Part shown: one piece after another, positions 1-6,525 of the stretch
How positions within the stretch are numbered: position 1 is the first letter of the stretch
Layout: the number at the start of each line of letters is the position of its first letter
Source: a virus
Reading direction: 5' to 3' (one strand)
IMG/VR virus record: IMGVR_UViG_3300025127_000235
Location: 1-25,808 of that record
Length of the DNA stretch: 25,808 bases
The notes under the pieces: generated by a model
Seen by the model: the letters and a program-made list of their open reading frames with translations, nothing else
The model's database searches: none
Told to the model about the DNA's origin: nothing
Program-made: the position numbers and the translations under genes

Positions 1-124
1 ATGTATATGCACCATCAGGATATGATCCAGTTGCTTCCAAATTGACGTATGGGCCTGCAAATGCAGCACCAGCGAATAGGAATGGAGAGGCAGCTACTGC
101 TGCAATTTTAGACTTAATAGACAT
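1..124 (-). CDS. Exported porin-like protein, N-terminus only (runs off the left edge)
   Basis: Reading leftward from the ATG at 124-122, the first 41 codons give a clear signal peptide: the basic start MSIKSK, a hydrophobic Ala-rich core, and an AFA-type cleavage site before GPYVN. The mature part then begins with residues (YVNLEATGSYPDGAY) that resemble the opening strand of an outer-membrane beta-barrel. Porin-like proteins with this kind of N-terminus are known from T4-like cyanophages, but the barrel lies outside the window, so the family is inferred. The gene follows talC on the same strand with a strong hairpin terminator between them, so it probably has its own promoter. No Shine-Dalgarno sequence is visible. 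Confidence 0.65.
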   Translation of the reverse strand, partial: MSIKSKIAAVAASPFLFAGAAFAGPYVNLEATGSYPDGAYT

Positions 125-151
125 TTTGTTTATGTTTATCTCGCAAGCAAT

Positions 152-205
152 AAAAAACCTGCGGATGGAAATTCTTTCGACTAAGAATTTTACATTCTAC
201 GCAGG
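152..205 (-). terminator. Factor-independent terminator after talC
   Basis: On the minus strand an outer 6-bp stem (CCTGCG at 205-200 with CGCAGG at 163-158) encloses an inner 8-bp stem (AAATTCTT with AAGAATTT, hexaloop 182-177). Six T residues follow at 157-152. This is a typical intrinsic terminator with an asymmetric internal loop. It would end the talC transcript before the porin-like gene. Confidence 0.7.
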
Positions 206-269
206 GTACGATCTTTCGGGCCTTTGTTCTATGTAATGATATTTAGTATACACTTTGTTTGGGATTGTG

Positions 270-920
270 TCAACCCCCTGACTTTTGTACGGATTTCCAG
301 TCATTGTCAAACAGTTCCAACCCTTTCTCTGTCAAGATATGATTGTACATCTTGTTGAATACAGTTGGTGGAATTGTGCAAATGTTTGCTCCATACTCAA
401 ATGCTCTTCCAACATCTCTTACATTACGAATTGATGCAGCGAGTATTTCAGTATATACATTCTGTCTGGTATAGATGTTTGCAATGTCCTTAACAAGACA
501 TAAACCACCGAATGAATTGTCATCAACTCTACCAACAAATGGTGAAACATATGTTGCACCTGCTTTTGCAGATAGAATGGCCTGTGATGGTGAGAATATA
601 AGAGTAACATTTACCTTGACAGATGGTGTAAGTTGCTTACATACCCATAGTCCCTCTGGTGAACATGGAACTTTGATTGTGGCATTTTTACCAAACTTGT
701 TTGCAAGTCTTCTACCCTCTGCAAGCATGATCTCATCATCGCCTACAACTTCCATGCTGACATCGGTAACACCCATGTCAATGAGCTCTTGGTAAACATC
801 CTCTGGATCTCTACCACTCTTTCGGATGAGTGTGGGGTTTGTTGTAACCCCATCAATCAATCCAGTTTCAAATGCAGAACGTATAACCTCTACGTCTGCG
901 GAATCAATAAAAAGTTTCAT
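270..920 (-). CDS. talC: Phage-type transaldolase TalC
   Basis: This 216-aa protein is a small single-domain aldolase-fold transaldolase of the TalC/FSA subfamily. It moves a dihydroxyacetone unit between sugar phosphates in the pentose phosphate pathway. Visible features are D6, the TTNPT loop at 26-30, E57 in SMEVVGD, the Schiff-base K83 in ATIKVP, and F128 in SPFVGR. Glu and Phe at the last two sites are what transaldolases carry, whereas fructose-6-phosphate aldolases have Gln and Tyr, so transaldolase is the better call. In cyanophages this enzyme is a known auxiliary metabolic gene thought to support NADPH and ribose supply for dNTP synthesis, matching nrdAB in this window. It lies 15 bp after a small Ala/Glu-tailed gene. 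A TATAAT sequence directly abuts the start codon, and there is no clear ribosome binding site. Confidence 0.95.
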   Translation of the reverse strand: MKLFIDSADVEVIRSAFETGLIDGVTTNPTLIRKSGRDPEDVYQELIDMGVTDVSMEVVGDDEIMLAEGRRLANKFGKNATIKVPCSPEGLWVCKQLTPSVKVNVTLIFSPSQAILSAKAGATYVSPFVGRVDDNSFGGLCLVKDIANIYTRQNVYTEILAASIRNVRDVGRAFEYGANICTIPPTVFNKMYNHILTEKGLELFDNDWKSVQKSGG

Positions 921-935
921 ATTATAGTGTGTGGA

Positions 936-1166
936 TTACTCTGCAGCTTCAGCAGGTGCCTCCTCTGCAGGTGCTTCTGCCTCTGCTACTGGTGCTTCTT
1001 CCTCTGGAAGTTTAACACCTGTTTGCTCAAGATATTCAATGATACCTTGTACTTTTAGTCCAAGTTCTCTTTTAGAATTGATTTGCTTATTCAATTCTTC
1101 AATCTCTTTAACTATGTTATTTCGTTGCTCGATAGCAGACTTTAAATGAGTTTGTGAGTCAGTCAT
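936..1166 (-). CDS. Small helical protein with Ala/Glu/Pro tail, upstream of talC
   Basis: From the ATG at 1166 this encodes 76 aa. The first 50 residues are helical and probably coiled-coil (MTDSQTHLKSAIEQRNNIVK..., with heptad-like spacing of I, L and V). The last 20 are almost only Glu, Ala, Pro and Val. I know of similar small proteins in T4-like cyanophages, with no established function. An ATG at 1202 would add 12 residues. I prefer 1166 because the helical protein begins there and the extra residues overlap an AT-rich leader and a promoter-like sequence. It probably shares a transcript with talC. The acidic low-complexity tail is typical of phage proteins and gives no functional clue. 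Confidence 0.75.
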   Translation of the reverse strand: MTDSQTHLKSAIEQRNNIVKEIEELNKQINSKRELGLKVQGIIEYLEQTGVKLPEEEAPVAEAEAPAEEAPAEAAE

Positions 1167-1202
1167 CTTCAATAAATTTCGACTTAGTATATATACCCCC
1201 AT

Positions 1203-1230
1203 AGTATAGCATCTTTTTTTAAATTTGCAA
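1203..1230 (-). promoter_or_regulatory. Putative sigma-70-like promoter for the talC unit
   Basis: Reading leftward, TTGCAA (1230-1225), a 16-bp spacer and TATACT (1208-1203) lie about 37 bp before the ATG at 1166. The -10 matches 5 of 6 consensus bases and the -35 matches 4 of 6. The site sits in the divergent gap between the minus-strand talC unit and the plus-strand exported proteins. It is a motif match only. Confidence 0.4.
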
Positions 1231-1233
1231 ATG

Positions 1234-1240
1234 CTAAATA
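1234..1240 (+). promoter_or_regulatory. Putative T4-type late promoter (CTAAATA)
   Basis: CTAAATA lies 28 bp before the ATG of the first exported protein. It resembles the T4 late promoter TATAAATA and the relaxed forms reported for cyanophages. The same string occurs at matching distance before the genes starting at 9577 (plus) and 11753 (minus), which adds some weight. Confidence 0.45.
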
Positions 1241-1268
1241 GAGCTACATCAAATAGGTAAATTTACAG

Positions 1269-1772
1269 ATGAAAAAACTACTACCTATATTATTGTTAGC
1301 AGGTTTTAGTTCACCTGCAATGGCTGATATAACACATAAGTTATCAAGTAGTGTACAGTTAAGCGTTGCTGCGGCCGCAACTCAGGTTGAGCGAATCGGA
1401 ACATCATACTCCGTATCAGGTTCTGGTGTTGATACAACATACACACCAACAGGTGGAAGTGCAGTAAGTGATGGTATTGGTTCATTAAGCATATCAACAG
1501 GTGTTGGTGCGATTCCATCTTTAGAAGCAACTCAGAAAACAGCAGGCTCAGCATTCAGCTTTAGCCAGACATTCACTCAAGGTGATGCTCTAGCAACATC
1601 AGCTCCTACTGCAGGAACAGTTTCAAACTTTAGTAACCAGACATCTACTGGTTCAGGAACTGCTGGTGATTTAGCTGGTACAATCACAACTGCTGGTGCA
1701 GTGACACTAACAGCAGGTGGTGCTGGTACTGTGGCTACTGGTCAATTTGTCAACGAACTCACAATCGACTGA
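1269..1772 (+). CDS. Exported low-complexity protein (cyanophage virion/secreted type)
   Basis: This 167-aa protein has a textbook signal peptide: MKK, a hydrophobic LLPILLLAGF core, and cleavage after PAMA near residue 19. The mature protein is rich in Ser, Thr, Gly and Ala with no Cys, and near the end it carries short repeated stretches such as GTITTAGAVTLTAGGAG. This composition suits a beta-rich surface or virion protein. I recall similar exported proteins in T4-like cyanophages, without a known role. It heads a plus-strand group of four overlapping genes, three with signal peptides, behind a CTAAATA late-type motif. The next gene starts inside its stop codon (TGATG), which suggests translational coupling. 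Confidence 0.8.
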   Translation: MKKLLPILLLAGFSSPAMADITHKLSSSVQLSVAAAATQVERIGTSYSVSGSGVDTTYTPTGGSAVSDGIGSLSISTGVGAIPSLEATQKTAGSAFSFSQTFTQGDALATSAPTAGTVSNFSNQTSTGSGTAGDLAGTITTAGAVTLTAGGAGTVATGQFVNELTID

Positions 1773-1912
1773 TGATAAATGACTTCCTTGATAATTTGGC
1801 AGCACAACAATATCTTAAAATGCACGACCACAAAGATGAAACTTGCGATGGTTGTGGTTGTGTCTGCCCTTGTGAATGTCCAGACTGCGATGTCTGTTCC
1901 TGTGGTGCCTAA
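1772..1912 (+). CDS. Cys-rich, metallothionein-like mini-protein (46 aa)
   Basis: The ATG shares a base with the stop of the previous gene (TGATG). The product opens with a helical stretch (MINDFLDNLAAQQYLK), then H18 and H20, and ends in a run with nine Cys at residues 25, 28, 30, 32, 34, 36, 39, 42 and 44, mostly as CxC and CxxC. This density recalls metallothioneins and other metal-binding mini-proteins, but I cannot assign a family. Its last 77 nt overlap, in another frame, the signal peptide of the following gene. Because TGT/TGC-rich DNA reads as Val-rich in the adjacent frame, one frame could be a by-product of the other. The ordinary-looking N-terminal half outside the overlap and the coupled start favour a real gene. 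Confidence 0.5.
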   Translation: MINDFLDNLAAQQYLKMHDHKDETCDGCGCVCPCECPDCDVCSCGA

Positions 1913-2273
1913 TTTCACACAGGGCTCGATGACCTCAAACACAGAGACAACTTCCACTGTGGCTGAGACCATAAATAGTATGAATTATAATACTGGCTAT
2001 CAGTATGTAATTACGGGAACAAATATTTCACATGATGGCGATACTATTTCCGCACCTAATTCAACTGGAAATAGTAATACATTAAATGGAGTGACTTCAA
2101 CATGGACGAATTTGGATCTACAAAGCAAACCGAACTTTACGGTAACAACACCGGGAGCACCCTTTCAATTTACAGAAAGTTATTCCGGGCCTGGCCTCTC
2201 AAATCACACAATAATACAGAGGACAACAACTATCCAAAGCGTAACAAACACAACAAGCACCTTCTCAAACTGA
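1836..2273 (+). CDS. Exported Thr/Ser-rich protein
   Basis: From the ATG at 1836 this encodes 145 aa. MKLAMVVVVSALVNVQTAMS is a good signal peptide. The mature protein starts VPVVPNFTQGSMTS and is rich in Thr, Ser and Asn, with a FQFTESYSGPGLSNHT stretch near residue 110. I recall closely similar exported proteins in T4-like cyanophages, usually beside the other exported genes seen here. An upstream in-frame ATG at 1779 would add 19 residues before the signal peptide and is less likely. The gene overlaps the Cys-rich ORF at its 5' end and the next exported gene by 172 nt at its 3' end, both out of frame. Confidence 0.75.
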   Translation: MKLAMVVVVSALVNVQTAMSVPVVPNFTQGSMTSNTETTSTVAETINSMNYNTGYQYVITGTNISHDGDTISAPNSTGNSNTLNGVTSTWTNLDLQSKPNFTVTTPGAPFQFTESYSGPGLSNHTIIQRTTTIQSVTNTTSTFSN

Positions 2274-2977
2274 TTTCAATCTGTTTATTAGGAACTGCAT
2301 CACCTACATTTGCGAGTGATATTGGTGGTGTTTCTGCGACTGCGAATCCCGTGGCCAACTCTTCAGGCTCCGTGACCAATCAAGCTATACAAGTATTACA
2401 AGGCCCATATATTACAAACACTTATGGTAACGGAATACAATGCCAAGGCCCTACCATGAATGTTACTCCATTTTTCACCGGAAACATTGCCATAAAACGT
2501 CCATATGAGGATTATTGGATGGATCCAGTCTACAACAATGTAGACGCAGATAATGACGATGTGCCAGATAATCCCGGCCAAATTTTGTATTATAAACCTG
2601 TAAAAACAAATCAAAAAGATAGTAGCACAGTATCACTCGGTGTCTCTGCTACTTGGTCAAAACCGTTAGATAAAGAATTACAGCAGCAATGTAAGGATGC
2701 AGCAGCAGCGAATATTGCATTGATGCAACAAGCAAATGCAAATAAAAGATTAGACTTTGAAATAGCTCGTTTGAAAAACTGCGGAGAGTTGATGAAAGCT
2801 GGAATTATGTTTCATCCAAAGTCTCCTTACTACTCTGTATGTGCTGATGTAGTATTAGTTAATCCACCCGGAGTTGTAGCAGAACACAATCATACCATCG
2901 AACATAAACCTTTACCAACTACTATACCAACTGGTGATGCAAGTGTTTTAAAAGAAATATCAATCGGTGGGAATTAA
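2102..2977 (+). CDS. Exported conserved phage protein with Ca-binding-like Asp motif; start uncertain
   Basis: The frame encodes up to 291 aa. A signal-peptide-like segment (LLKLISICLLGTASPTFA) sits at about residues 54-71, after a long basic N-terminus. The mature part begins SDIGGVSATANPVANSSG and has an Asp-rich DADNDDVPDNPG loop resembling calcium-binding repeats, then a helical stretch (LQQQCKDAAAANIAL, RLDFEIARLKNCGEL) with conserved-looking Cys. The only ATG is at 2102, preceded by GGAG ten bases upstream, and it lies inside the previous gene. No ATG, GTG or TTG falls close to the signal peptide; a CTG at 2269 and an ATT at 2272 do. True initiation could therefore be non-canonical. The stop codon overlaps the convergent gene's stop. 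Confidence 0.75.
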   Translation: MDEFGSTKQTELYGNNTGSTLSIYRKLFRAWPLKSHNNTEDNNYPKRNKHNKHLLKLISICLLGTASPTFASDIGGVSATANPVANSSGSVTNQAIQVLQGPYITNTYGNGIQCQGPTMNVTPFFTGNIAIKRPYEDYWMDPVYNNVDADNDDVPDNPGQILYYKPVKTNQKDSSTVSLGVSATWSKPLDKELQQQCKDAAAANIALMQQANANKRLDFEIARLKNCGELMKAGIMFHPKSPYYSVCADVVLVNPPGVVAEHNHTIEHKPLPTTIPTGDASVLKEISIGGN

Positions 2978-3747
2978 TTCTTTTTCTTAATTGGAGGTAG
3001 ACCCTTCTTTTCGCGATACTTATTCGTTTTAATTTCTGCACGAGTAGGTGGTTCAACTTTTTTACCTAGTTTTTTCTGCAGAGTCTTCCATAATTTTGTA
3101 ATTACAGGTTTAAAAATTCTTAGTAGTAATGGTGTTGCAGCAGCACCTGCTGTGGCCACAACTGCGATTGCAACTGTTGTGGTTGTCTGATTTATTGATG
3201 GAAGAAATTTTTCAACAGGTGTGGTTGGTTCATATAATGTCTCACAGGTTTTACCATTATCAATGAGTCGATGTCCCACAACTCTCTCATCACCTGATTG
3301 AGTAATATCACCAACTCTTAATTGTGCTGGGCCGGGACATGGTACTTCTTCTTTTCCACCAAGGTCTCCAGTGGGTGGAACTTCTGGTGCATCGATTTCT
3401 GGTGGAGGAGATACTGGTGGTGGAGGAGTTTCTCTTTGAATGATTAATTGCTCTGGTGTATAATCCATCGCATCATAAGAAGGATATTCACCATGAGGAC
3501 ATAAAGTTGTAGATCCCTTTTCATCCTGATTCACAAGGTCATGATCAAAAGGCATCCTCGTCACATGATCTTTATTATCCCTATGCATCTTCACACAGCC
3601 CGGCATCTCTACGATTGGAAAACCAATTTGAGTTGTTACAGGAGGGTGATTACTCGGAACAAATGGCACACCATTCAACCATACTTCATTTGTACCAAAC
3701 TTTGGTATTACAACATTTGGTATGTTAATCTCATTTATTTCCGACAT
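2974..3747 (-). CDS. Pro-rich phage protein with C-terminal membrane segment
   Basis: This 257-aa protein is unassigned. The N-terminal half is polar with few helices (it contains VWLNGVPFVPSNHPPVTTQIG). A Pro-rich linker follows near residues 108-127 (PPPPVSPPPEIDAPEVPP), then a small Cys-containing region. A hydrophobic segment at about residues 194-212 (TVAIAVVATAGAAATPLLL) leads into a strongly basic tail (KLWKTLQKKLGKK ... IKKKN). That order suggests an anchored protein with a basic face on one side of a membrane, or a virion protein that contacts DNA or membrane. Its start overlaps the end of the 69-aa membrane protein upstream by 17 nt, so the two are probably co-translated. I recall similar proteins in T4-like cyanophages without a function. 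Confidence 0.7.
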   Translation of the reverse strand: MSEINEINIPNVVIPKFGTNEVWLNGVPFVPSNHPPVTTQIGFPIVEMPGCVKMHRDNKDHVTRMPFDHDLVNQDEKGSTTLCPHGEYPSYDAMDYTPEQLIIQRETPPPPVSPPPEIDAPEVPPTGDLGGKEEVPCPGPAQLRVGDITQSGDERVVGHRLIDNGKTCETLYEPTTPVEKFLPSINQTTTTVAIAVVATAGAAATPLLLRIFKPVITKLWKTLQKKLGKKVEPPTRAEIKTNKYREKKGLPPIKKKN

Positions 3748-3940
3748 TTACTTTACCTGTCGTAGGTGGCATCATTAAAATGACACTTTGATGAACCTGT
3801 TGATTGATTTGTTCTGTCAACCACTTTCGATTCTCCTCGACTCTTGCTTCACGAGTAATTAACCCATACATCGCAACAGTAAATACAAAAAGATTTAGTG
3901 CAACAGATACACCAACACCAATTTTAACAAAGAGTTTCAT
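3731..3940 (-). CDS. Small single-pass membrane protein (69 aa)
   Basis: MKLFVKIGVGVSVALNLFVF opens with a transmembrane helix spanning roughly residues 5-28. A charged helical stretch (TREARVEENRKWLTEQINQQ) and a short polar tail follow. A signal-anchor followed by a soluble helix is common among phage spanin-like and regulatory membrane proteins, but nothing here settles the role. It overlaps the upstream 63-aa membrane gene by 4 nt and the downstream Pro-rich gene by 17 nt, so the three probably form one translation-coupled group. Confidence 0.65.
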   Translation of the reverse strand: MKLFVKIGVGVSVALNLFVFTVAMYGLITREARVEENRKWLTEQINQQVHQSVILMMPPTTGKVNVGNK

Positions 3941-4128
3941 TTTGTTTCTTCAATCGCTTCTTTAATAACTTGTTTAAGTTGTCTTAATTTCTTTTTACCA
4001 AGACCTGCTCTTGTGTCTATTTTAACTTTTATCCAATATAAAATAATTAAACAGAGCATAAATGGAAATGCATCTTCCCAAGGAATAGCATTGTACGCAT
4101 TAGCAGCGTCACCTAAAATAGCAAACAT
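3937..4128 (-). CDS. Small membrane protein with Lys-rich tail (63 aa)
   Basis: The product has a short amphipathic start (MFAILGDAANAYNAIPWEDA), one transmembrane helix (FPFMLCLIILYWIKVKI, about residues 21-37), and a strongly basic helical tail (GLGKKKLRQLKQVIKEAIEE). It ends in an overlap with the next membrane gene and starts 2 bp after the nuclease gene. No family recognised. The size and topology would fit a small holin or a membrane-tethered accessory protein, but this is only inference. Confidence 0.65.
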   Translation of the reverse strand: MFAILGDAANAYNAIPWEDAFPFMLCLIILYWIKVKIDTRAGLGKKKLRQLKQVIKEAIEETK

Positions 4129-4130
4129 AA

Positions 4131-4595
4131 TTAACCCTCGTCAAGTGTACCAAAAGATCTTCTTATTTCACGAAGTTCTTCAAAGTCTTTTTTCTTTGTA
4201 CCACCATCATACTCCCATGCATACCCTTCGGTAATCATTTGTTCATTGAGTGATACAGTATCTTCCCCGATATATAACCAACCAAGAAGCCTACCATACT
4301 TACCCATGCCACCGACAAGTTCGGTTCTGATTGTAAGTTCATCTTCCCCTGAGATAGTGTCTTCTAATTTTTGCTTTAACCAATAGGTAGCATCTAGTCC
4401 TAACGCTTTTTCTTCTAGGTCACGAGTTCTTTTTTCTGGAGTATCAACTCCTGCCACACGAACTCTTTCTTTCTTGTATAGATCAAATCCTAAATCTATA
4501 GTTACATCTATAGTGTCTCCATCGAGTACCTTATCAATTGATACGACTCGGAAGTTGTAACAACTCTTCCGACTTGGAGGTGTCATTGCTCCCAT
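4131..4595 (-). CDS. Staphylococcal-nuclease-like (thermonuclease family) endonuclease
   Basis: This 154-aa protein carries the staphylococcal nuclease core: VVSIDKVLDGDT, then VRVAGVDTPE, then KYGRLLGWLY. The active-site set of the family is intact: D27 (SNase D21), R46 (R35), D51 (D40), E54 (E43) and R102 (R87). It is therefore expected to cleave DNA or RNA in a calcium-dependent way. No signal peptide is present, so it should act in the cytoplasm, perhaps in host DNA breakdown, or travel in the virion. It sits 21 bp behind a perfect TATAAATA late motif, which argues for late expression. A second in-frame ATG at 4586 is an alternative start. Confidence 0.9.
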   Translation of the reverse strand: MGAMTPPSRKSCYNFRVVSIDKVLDGDTIDVTIDLGFDLYKKERVRVAGVDTPEKRTRDLEEKALGLDATYWLKQKLEDTISGEDELTIRTELVGGMGKYGRLLGWLYIGEDTVSLNEQMITEGYAWEYDGGTKKKDFEELREIRRSFGTLDEG

Positions 4596-4616
4596 TGTTA
4601 TAATAAGTAGTTGATG

Positions 4617-4624
4617 TATTTATA
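4617..4624 (-). promoter_or_regulatory. T4-type late promoter (perfect TATAAATA)
   Basis: TATAAATA on the minus strand ends 21 bp before the nuclease ATG at 4595. It overlaps the stop codon region of the subtilisin-like gene. Spacing and sequence match T4 late promoters, which are read with gp55 as sigma factor. Confidence 0.65.
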
Positions 4625-6524
4625 GATTTGCTTGTGGAGTATCTGGTGGATCTATGTCAAACTTCCGTGGTCTTGGATAAAGAACTCCATTCAATGGTCT
4701 TTTCTTATAAGTATGTTCTCGATTATATCCTCGTGCATTTATGAATGTTTGTCTATTAGGAGTTCCTGCTCGATCTGTTATTGGCATGTCAAAATCAGTC
4801 ATACCCTCCTTCATTTGAAGTGATGGGAATGAAGAGTTTAAAGGATTTCTTGTTGACATTATAGTATCTCCTGTAGCAGCAGGGACATTTGACCAATTCA
4901 CTGTGTCTTGAAACACCATGCTAGGTCTTGATTCTGCTATCGCTGCACTCTTAAGTTGATCAGGAGTTGGCCATACACCATTTTTAACATAATATTTTTC
5001 TGCAATACAAGCGAGTCTTCCTGCTATAGAGGGTATTGAAGCACTATTTCCACCAAAATTTGACCATTTATATCCAGCACTATCCGCATTAGAGGATGAT
5101 AATCCTGCACAAAAAGATGCAATACCTCTACCAATTAATTCAACAGCAGGCCCTCTGGATGTATACCAGTCAAGCACTGGATTTTTTTCACTATTACGTC
5201 CTGCAGCAGTTGTTACACATTTAGCAAGTCCCCCTGCACCATAATTATAATGAGGATACCATTTTGTCGTGCTAGTAGTTCCTCTAGATATGGTGGTTGG
5301 GTTTTCATTTGTACATGTATAAAGAACAGTGTTGCCAGAAATAGAACAATAATATTTGTCTTCATCTGCCTCTGGTACAAAAGTAAAAGTATAATTCCCT
5401 GCAGAATCCACAACAGTAATACCAGCATCCCACATTTGCTCTACTGCAGTTTTAAGTTGAGTATACCTATGATATGTGCCTTGTCTGTTGAAGGGAACAA
5501 CCCAATAGTAATTACTATCAGTTGGATCTAATAATTTTCTAGGGATGATATGTGCATCTTTAAATGGACTAAAATCACTACCCCATCCACCACTTGGTCT
5601 ATTTACTGTGCCACTAGGACTTGTAATACTTACAATATCCTCACACTTTATTGCATAGTTAAAAAATGTAGAACTATATTGAAACTCAAAGGCAACTATG
5701 GTTGGATTTTTTAAACCAGTTGCTGAATTAACACCTTTACTATCATGCCAACTTTTTACTGCATTTAGTCTACTAATGGTACCAGCAGATGCACTATAGT
5801 AAATTATACGACCATGTGCTTTTTTAGCAAATCCCGATTGTCTACCTATAGCACAACTCAATGCTCGTATACCATGTGTGCTAAACATAGGATCACCACT
5901 TACTTGATTATTATTAGTACTACCCCAGTTATGTTTTACTGCTCTGAATGATCCCCCATCAGGATCAGTGAAATCCCAATGAGAATCTCCGTGGTTTTCA
6001 CTTGCGTTTGGTTCTGTTCCAAATTCTAAGAGAACAATATCTACATGTTTACCTGTATATTTTTGAAAGTATTCTGCTGATTCATATTTACTATGGTAAT
6101 CATCATTGAATAAACTATGCCCATCATTAGCACCTAATTTTGGTTCAACTATATCTGTTCCAGCAAGACCAGCCTGAGGTTGGATCTGATCAGTATCGTA
6201 GTAACATTGATATGGTAAATATTGTTCACCTTTATCACCTGTCACTACAAAATAACTTATATAAGAAGTGGTTCCAAATCCAACAGGTTCAGTTGGATAT
6301 ACAACCATTGGTTTTGGTTCGATTGAAGGATCACTAATAGATTCAACATCAGAATTACTTTCTAACGTAGATAAGTATGATTCTTCAACTGTTAATACTA
6401 CAAGGTCTAATAAACTTTCAACTTTGTCCTTCAGTGTTACTTCAGAAACTTCATCAAAAGAACTTACAAAAGCATCTTGATCAACTCCTGATTTTAATTT
6501 AACTTCTATTTCTACTTTTGCCAT
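4620..6524 (-). CDS. Subtilisin-like (S8 family) protein, probably virion-associated
   Basis: This 634-aa protein has an N-terminal region (about 1-75) resembling a peptidase propeptide, then a subtilase-like domain. The His motif is STHGIRALSCAIG (H217), the oxyanion motif is AGITVVDSAGNY (N377), and the Ser motif is FGGNSASIPSIAG (S494). The catalytic Asp position is the odd one: the strand VDIVLLEFGTE has Glu (E167) where subtilases have Asp. Activity is thus uncertain. The C-terminus (530-634) is Pro- and Arg-rich. It sits 1 bp from the tail-fibre-like gene, so a structural or tail-associated role is likely, for example processing a fibre or degrading a host surface layer. Subtilase-like proteins near structural genes occur in cyanophages. 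Confidence 0.8.
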   Translation of the reverse strand: MAKVEIEVKLKSGVDQDAFVSSFDEVSEVTLKDKVESLLDLVVLTVEESYLSTLESNSDVESISDPSIEPKPMVVYPTEPVGFGTTSYISYFVVTGDKGEQYLPYQCYYDTDQIQPQAGLAGTDIVEPKLGANDGHSLFNDDYHSKYESAEYFQKYTGKHVDIVLLEFGTEPNASENHGDSHWDFTDPDGGSFRAVKHNWGSTNNNQVSGDPMFSTHGIRALSCAIGRQSGFAKKAHGRIIYYSASAGTISRLNAVKSWHDSKGVNSATGLKNPTIVAFEFQYSSTFFNYAIKCEDIVSITSPSGTVNRPSGGWGSDFSPFKDAHIIPRKLLDPTDSNYYWVVPFNRQGTYHRYTQLKTAVEQMWDAGITVVDSAGNYTFTFVPEADEDKYYCSISGNTVLYTCTNENPTTISRGTTSTTKWYPHYNYGAGGLAKCVTTAAGRNSEKNPVLDWYTSRGPAVELIGRGIASFCAGLSSSNADSAGYKWSNFGGNSASIPSIAGRLACIAEKYYVKNGVWPTPDQLKSAAIAESRPSMVFQDTVNWSNVPAATGDTIMSTRNPLNSSFPSLQMKEGMTDFDMPITDRAGTPNRQTFINARGYNREHTYKKRPLNGVLYPRPRKFDIDPPDTPQANL

Positions 6525-6525
6525 C

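Noticed and set aside
152-240. Possible tRNA or small RNA before talC's end
   Set aside because: The paired segments fit a single terminator hairpin with a T-run; no cloverleaf arms can be drawn.
475-795. Plus-strand ORF over talC
   Set aside because: It is antisense to a fully conserved enzyme, has no start signals, and its sequence shows no domain.
921-926. TATAAT directly before the talC ATG as a promoter
   Set aside because: No -35 element at 16-18 bp and the start codon would lie within the -10 to +1 region; talC is better explained by the 1203-1230 site.
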